A stretch of 32,291 bases of DNA from Mesorhizobium sp. M7A.F.Ca.US.006.01.1.1 (lineage in GTDB: Bacteria; Pseudomonadota; Alphaproteobacteria; Rhizobiales; Rhizobiaceae), in the NCBI RefSeq assembly GCF_003997935.1, contig NZ_RZQL01000015.1, positions 13,133 through 45,423 on the forward strand. Direction: 5' to 3'. The position numbers and the translations under genes are program-made. This document shows, piece after piece, positions 30,603-32,291 of this stretch. Positions within the stretch are counted from its first letter, which is position 1; the number at the start of each line of letters is the position of its first letter. Below the pieces are notes generated by a model that was not told the DNA's origin, ran no database searches, and saw nothing but the letters and a program-made list of their open reading frames with translations.

Positions 30603-32291
30603 TTGCGTGGTTTTCGATTATATCGTCGTGGGTGGTGGCTCCTCTGGATGCGTGATGGCGAGCAGGCTCTCCGCCTATGGCGCTCGCGTGCTGCTCATTG
30701 AAGCTGGCCCTGATACGCCGCCGAATGCCATTCCTGACGACATCCAGGATGGCGACCCAACGCGTGCTTACCTTAATCCCGGTTATCGATGGCAGTCACT
30801 CCACGCGACAACGGTGCGAGGTGGCCGCAAGCCTGTCCATTACGAACAGGCGCGCGTCATGGGTGGCGGCTCCAGCATCAATGCCCAAGTCGCCAACCGC
30901 GGCGGGCCCGGAGATTACGATGAGTGGGCCTCAAGCGGTGCAACGGGCTGGGGTTGGGAAGACGTGCTGCCCTACTTCCGTCGTCTAGAATGCGATTTGG
31001 ATTTCGGCGGGGAATTTCATGGCACGAACGGCCCCTTGCCAATCAAACGTGTGCGCCAATCAGACTGGTCGGGCTTCATCCGGGCAATCTCCGATGCTTA
31101 CGATGCTTTGGGGCTTCATTTCAGGCCAGACTTCAATGGTGCATTCAGTGATGGCTATTCAGTTGTCCCATTGACCAACCGCAATGGTCATCGGGTCTCC
31201 TCCGCGATGGCGTACTTACCCGAAACCGTCCGCTCTCGCCGCAATCTAACGATTTTATCCGAAACGACAGTTGCGCGGCTGACCTTTTTGGGAACAACGG
31301 TAACGGGGGTCGAGACGGAGAACAAATCGGGCGTGCAATCGTATAGCGCTTCTTGCGTTATCCTGTGCGCAGGAGCACTCCATTCACCCGCCATATTGAT
31401 GCGCTCCGGGATCGGCCCCGCGAAGGAATTAGTACAATTCGGAATCCCTATCGTTGCAGATTTGAAAGGTGTGGGCCAGAATCTTCAGGAACACCCCACG
31501 ATTTGCGTTTCGGCCTATTTGAAGCCGGCCGATCGCTTGTCACCCGGCGTGAGCGAATATATTCAGATGCACGCCCGCTACTCGTCGGGTTACGAAGGCT
31601 GCCCGTCGACCGATATGGCAATATCGACTGTTGCCAAATCATCCTGGCACCCGCTGGGGAGGCGCCTCGGCACTCTCGCCGTGTGGGTCAATCGCAGCTA
31701 CTCGACGGGAACTGTGGCGCTCAAGGGTAGTTCGCATAAAATAGAGCCGGAGGTCGATTTCAACTGGTTGAGCGACAAGCGGGACGCCGAGCGCCTCAAG
31801 CAGGGCTTTCGCTTCATAGTCCGCCTGCTGCAGCAAGATTCGCTGTCCTCTGTGGCGCTGGACCCGTTTCCGTCAGCGTTGAATGCGCGAGCGAAGCTGG
31901 TGAGCAAGGTCACAAGCACAAACTATGCACTCACGTCATTTCTGGCGCTGCTCATGGACGCGTCGCCGCGGCTGCGCCGTGGGCTGATTAGGCGCGTCAT
32001 AACGGATGGGGATAGCATTTCCGATCTCGTCAACGACGAGAAACATCTGGATCGGTATATTCGCCAGAACGTCATCCCAAGTTGGCATCCGACGTCGACC
32101 TGCAGGATGGGGGCAGCCGCGGATCCTGGCGCTGTGACCGATCCGTCGGGACGCGTTCATGGTATTTTGGGTTTGAGGATCGCCGACGCTTCCGTCATGC
32201 CATTTTGCCCTCGGGCGAACACAAACATTCCGACGATTATGGTGGCTGAGAAATTGGCCGACACAACCTTGAGAGACGGCAGACGGAGCTA
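30603..32291. repeat. 1.69-kb direct repeat, copy B (paired with 13980-15668)
   Basis: Same orientation as copy A, offset 16,623 bases, one difference found (A at 31147 for G at 14524). It runs to the last base of the window, so the repeat may be longer. Direct repeats of this length support recombination that deletes or duplicates the 16.6 kb between them. Confidence 0.95.
30607..32291 (+). CDS. GMC-family FAD oxidoreductase, copy 2 (5' altered, 3' cut by window edge)
   Basis: Encodes the same flavoprotein as 13972-15669, with all GMC motifs, except Ser for Gly in FNGAFSDGYSV. The duplication starts inside codon three of copy 1, so the original ATG and ribosome site are absent. Possible starts are GTG at 30607 or an in-frame TTG at 30595; neither has a Shine-Dalgarno sequence. 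The reading frame is open to the end; the final TA is the start of the TAA stop. It may be a silent copy or depend on another start signal. Function is as for copy 1. Confidence 0.8.
   Translation, partial: MVFDYIVVGGGSSGCVMASRLSAYGARVLLIEAGPDTPPNAIPDDIQDGDPTRAYLNPGYRWQSLHATTVRGGRKPVHYEQARVMGGGSSINAQVANRGGPGDYDEWASSGATGWGWEDVLPYFRRLECDLDFGGEFHGTNGPLPIKRVRQSDWSGFIRAISDAYDALGLHFRPDFNGAFSDGYSVVPLTNRNGHRVSSAMAYLPETVRSRRNLTILSETTVARLTFLGTTVTGVETENKSGVQSYSASCVILCAGALHSPAILMRSGIGPAKELVQFGIPIVADLKGVGQNLQEHPTICVSAYLKPADRLSPGVSEYIQMHARYSSGYEGCPSTDMAISTVAKSSWHPLGRRLGTLAVWVNRSYSTGTVALKGSSHKIEPEVDFNWLSDKRDAERLKQGFRFIVRLLQQDSLSSVALDPFPSALNARAKLVSKVTSTNYALTSFLALLMDASPRLRRGLIRRVITDGDSISDLVNDEKHLDRYIRQNVIPSWHPTSTCRMGAAADPGAVTDPSGRVHGILGLRIADASVMPFCPRANTNIPTIMVAEKLADTTLRDGRRS

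Noticed and set aside
1..32291. CRISPR array or tRNA genes
   Set aside because: No regularly spaced short repeats or cloverleaf-forming sequence was noticed on either strand.

Overview
The window looks like a piece of a rhizobial symbiotic plasmid or symbiosis island (alphaproteobacterium; Rhizobium, Sinorhizobium or Mesorhizobium cannot be separated from the sequence alone). It opens with the C-terminus of a nif-specific ferredoxin (FdxB), carries NifA/sigma-54-type promoter sequences, contains a broken GDP-mannose 4,6-dehydratase of the kind used for fucosylated Nod factors, and is littered with fragments of at least five insertion-sequence families. No tRNA, rRNA or CRISPR array was seen.

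Layout. 1-314: end of fdxB and a small ExoX-like membrane protein. 912-4097: an ABC exporter (minus) and a LuxR-type autoinducer receptor (plus), divergent, each preceded by a similar -24/-12-like sequence; a perfect TGT-N10-ACA NifA-type site lies before luxR. 4098-6849: IS256 debris, a 16-bp palindrome resembling a LuxR-protein site, a radical SAM/SPASM protein, and dead fragments of GDP-mannose dehydratase and of a second ABC exporter. 6850-12699: two diaminobutyrate (DABA) aminotransferases of the EctB family, a 2-oxoglutarate/Fe(II) oxygenase overlapping the first, and an IucA/IucC (NIS) siderophore-type synthetase. 13090-18197: GNAT, GMC oxidoreductase, isopenicillin-N-synthase-like oxygenase, second GNAT. 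18688-21964 (minus): panD, an ATP-grasp ligase and an ectoine-hydrolase-like M24 protein, behind a consensus sigma-54 promoter. 22636-25812: IS481 debris, a complete but dead IS256-family element with 8-9 bp target duplications, and broken GNAT and EhuB-like solute-binding genes. 26043-30131: aldehyde dehydrogenase and a third EctB-type aminotransferase (minus), divergent from an Lrp/AsnC regulator. 30603-32291: a second, almost identical copy of the GMC oxidoreductase gene, cut by the window edge one base before its stop codon ends.

How it may work together (inference). The recurrent theme is 2,4-diaminobutyrate: three EctB-family aminotransferases occur without the ectoine enzymes EctA or EctC, so ectoine is probably not the product. 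DABA could feed an NIS-synthetase product (siderophore-like), a hydroxylated DABA derivative (oxygenases), or an amide made by the ATP-grasp enzyme, for which PanD would supply beta-alanine. The right half resembles a scattered and partly decayed ectoine/DABA catabolic set (M24 hydrolase, aldehyde dehydrogenase, aminotransferase, Lrp-type regulator, EhuB remnant). The nif-type promoters suggest that panD-ATP-grasp-M24, and perhaps luxR and the exporter, are switched on under low oxygen in the nodule. That nif- and quorum-linked DABA/beta-alanine metabolism is the best candidate for an undescribed system here.
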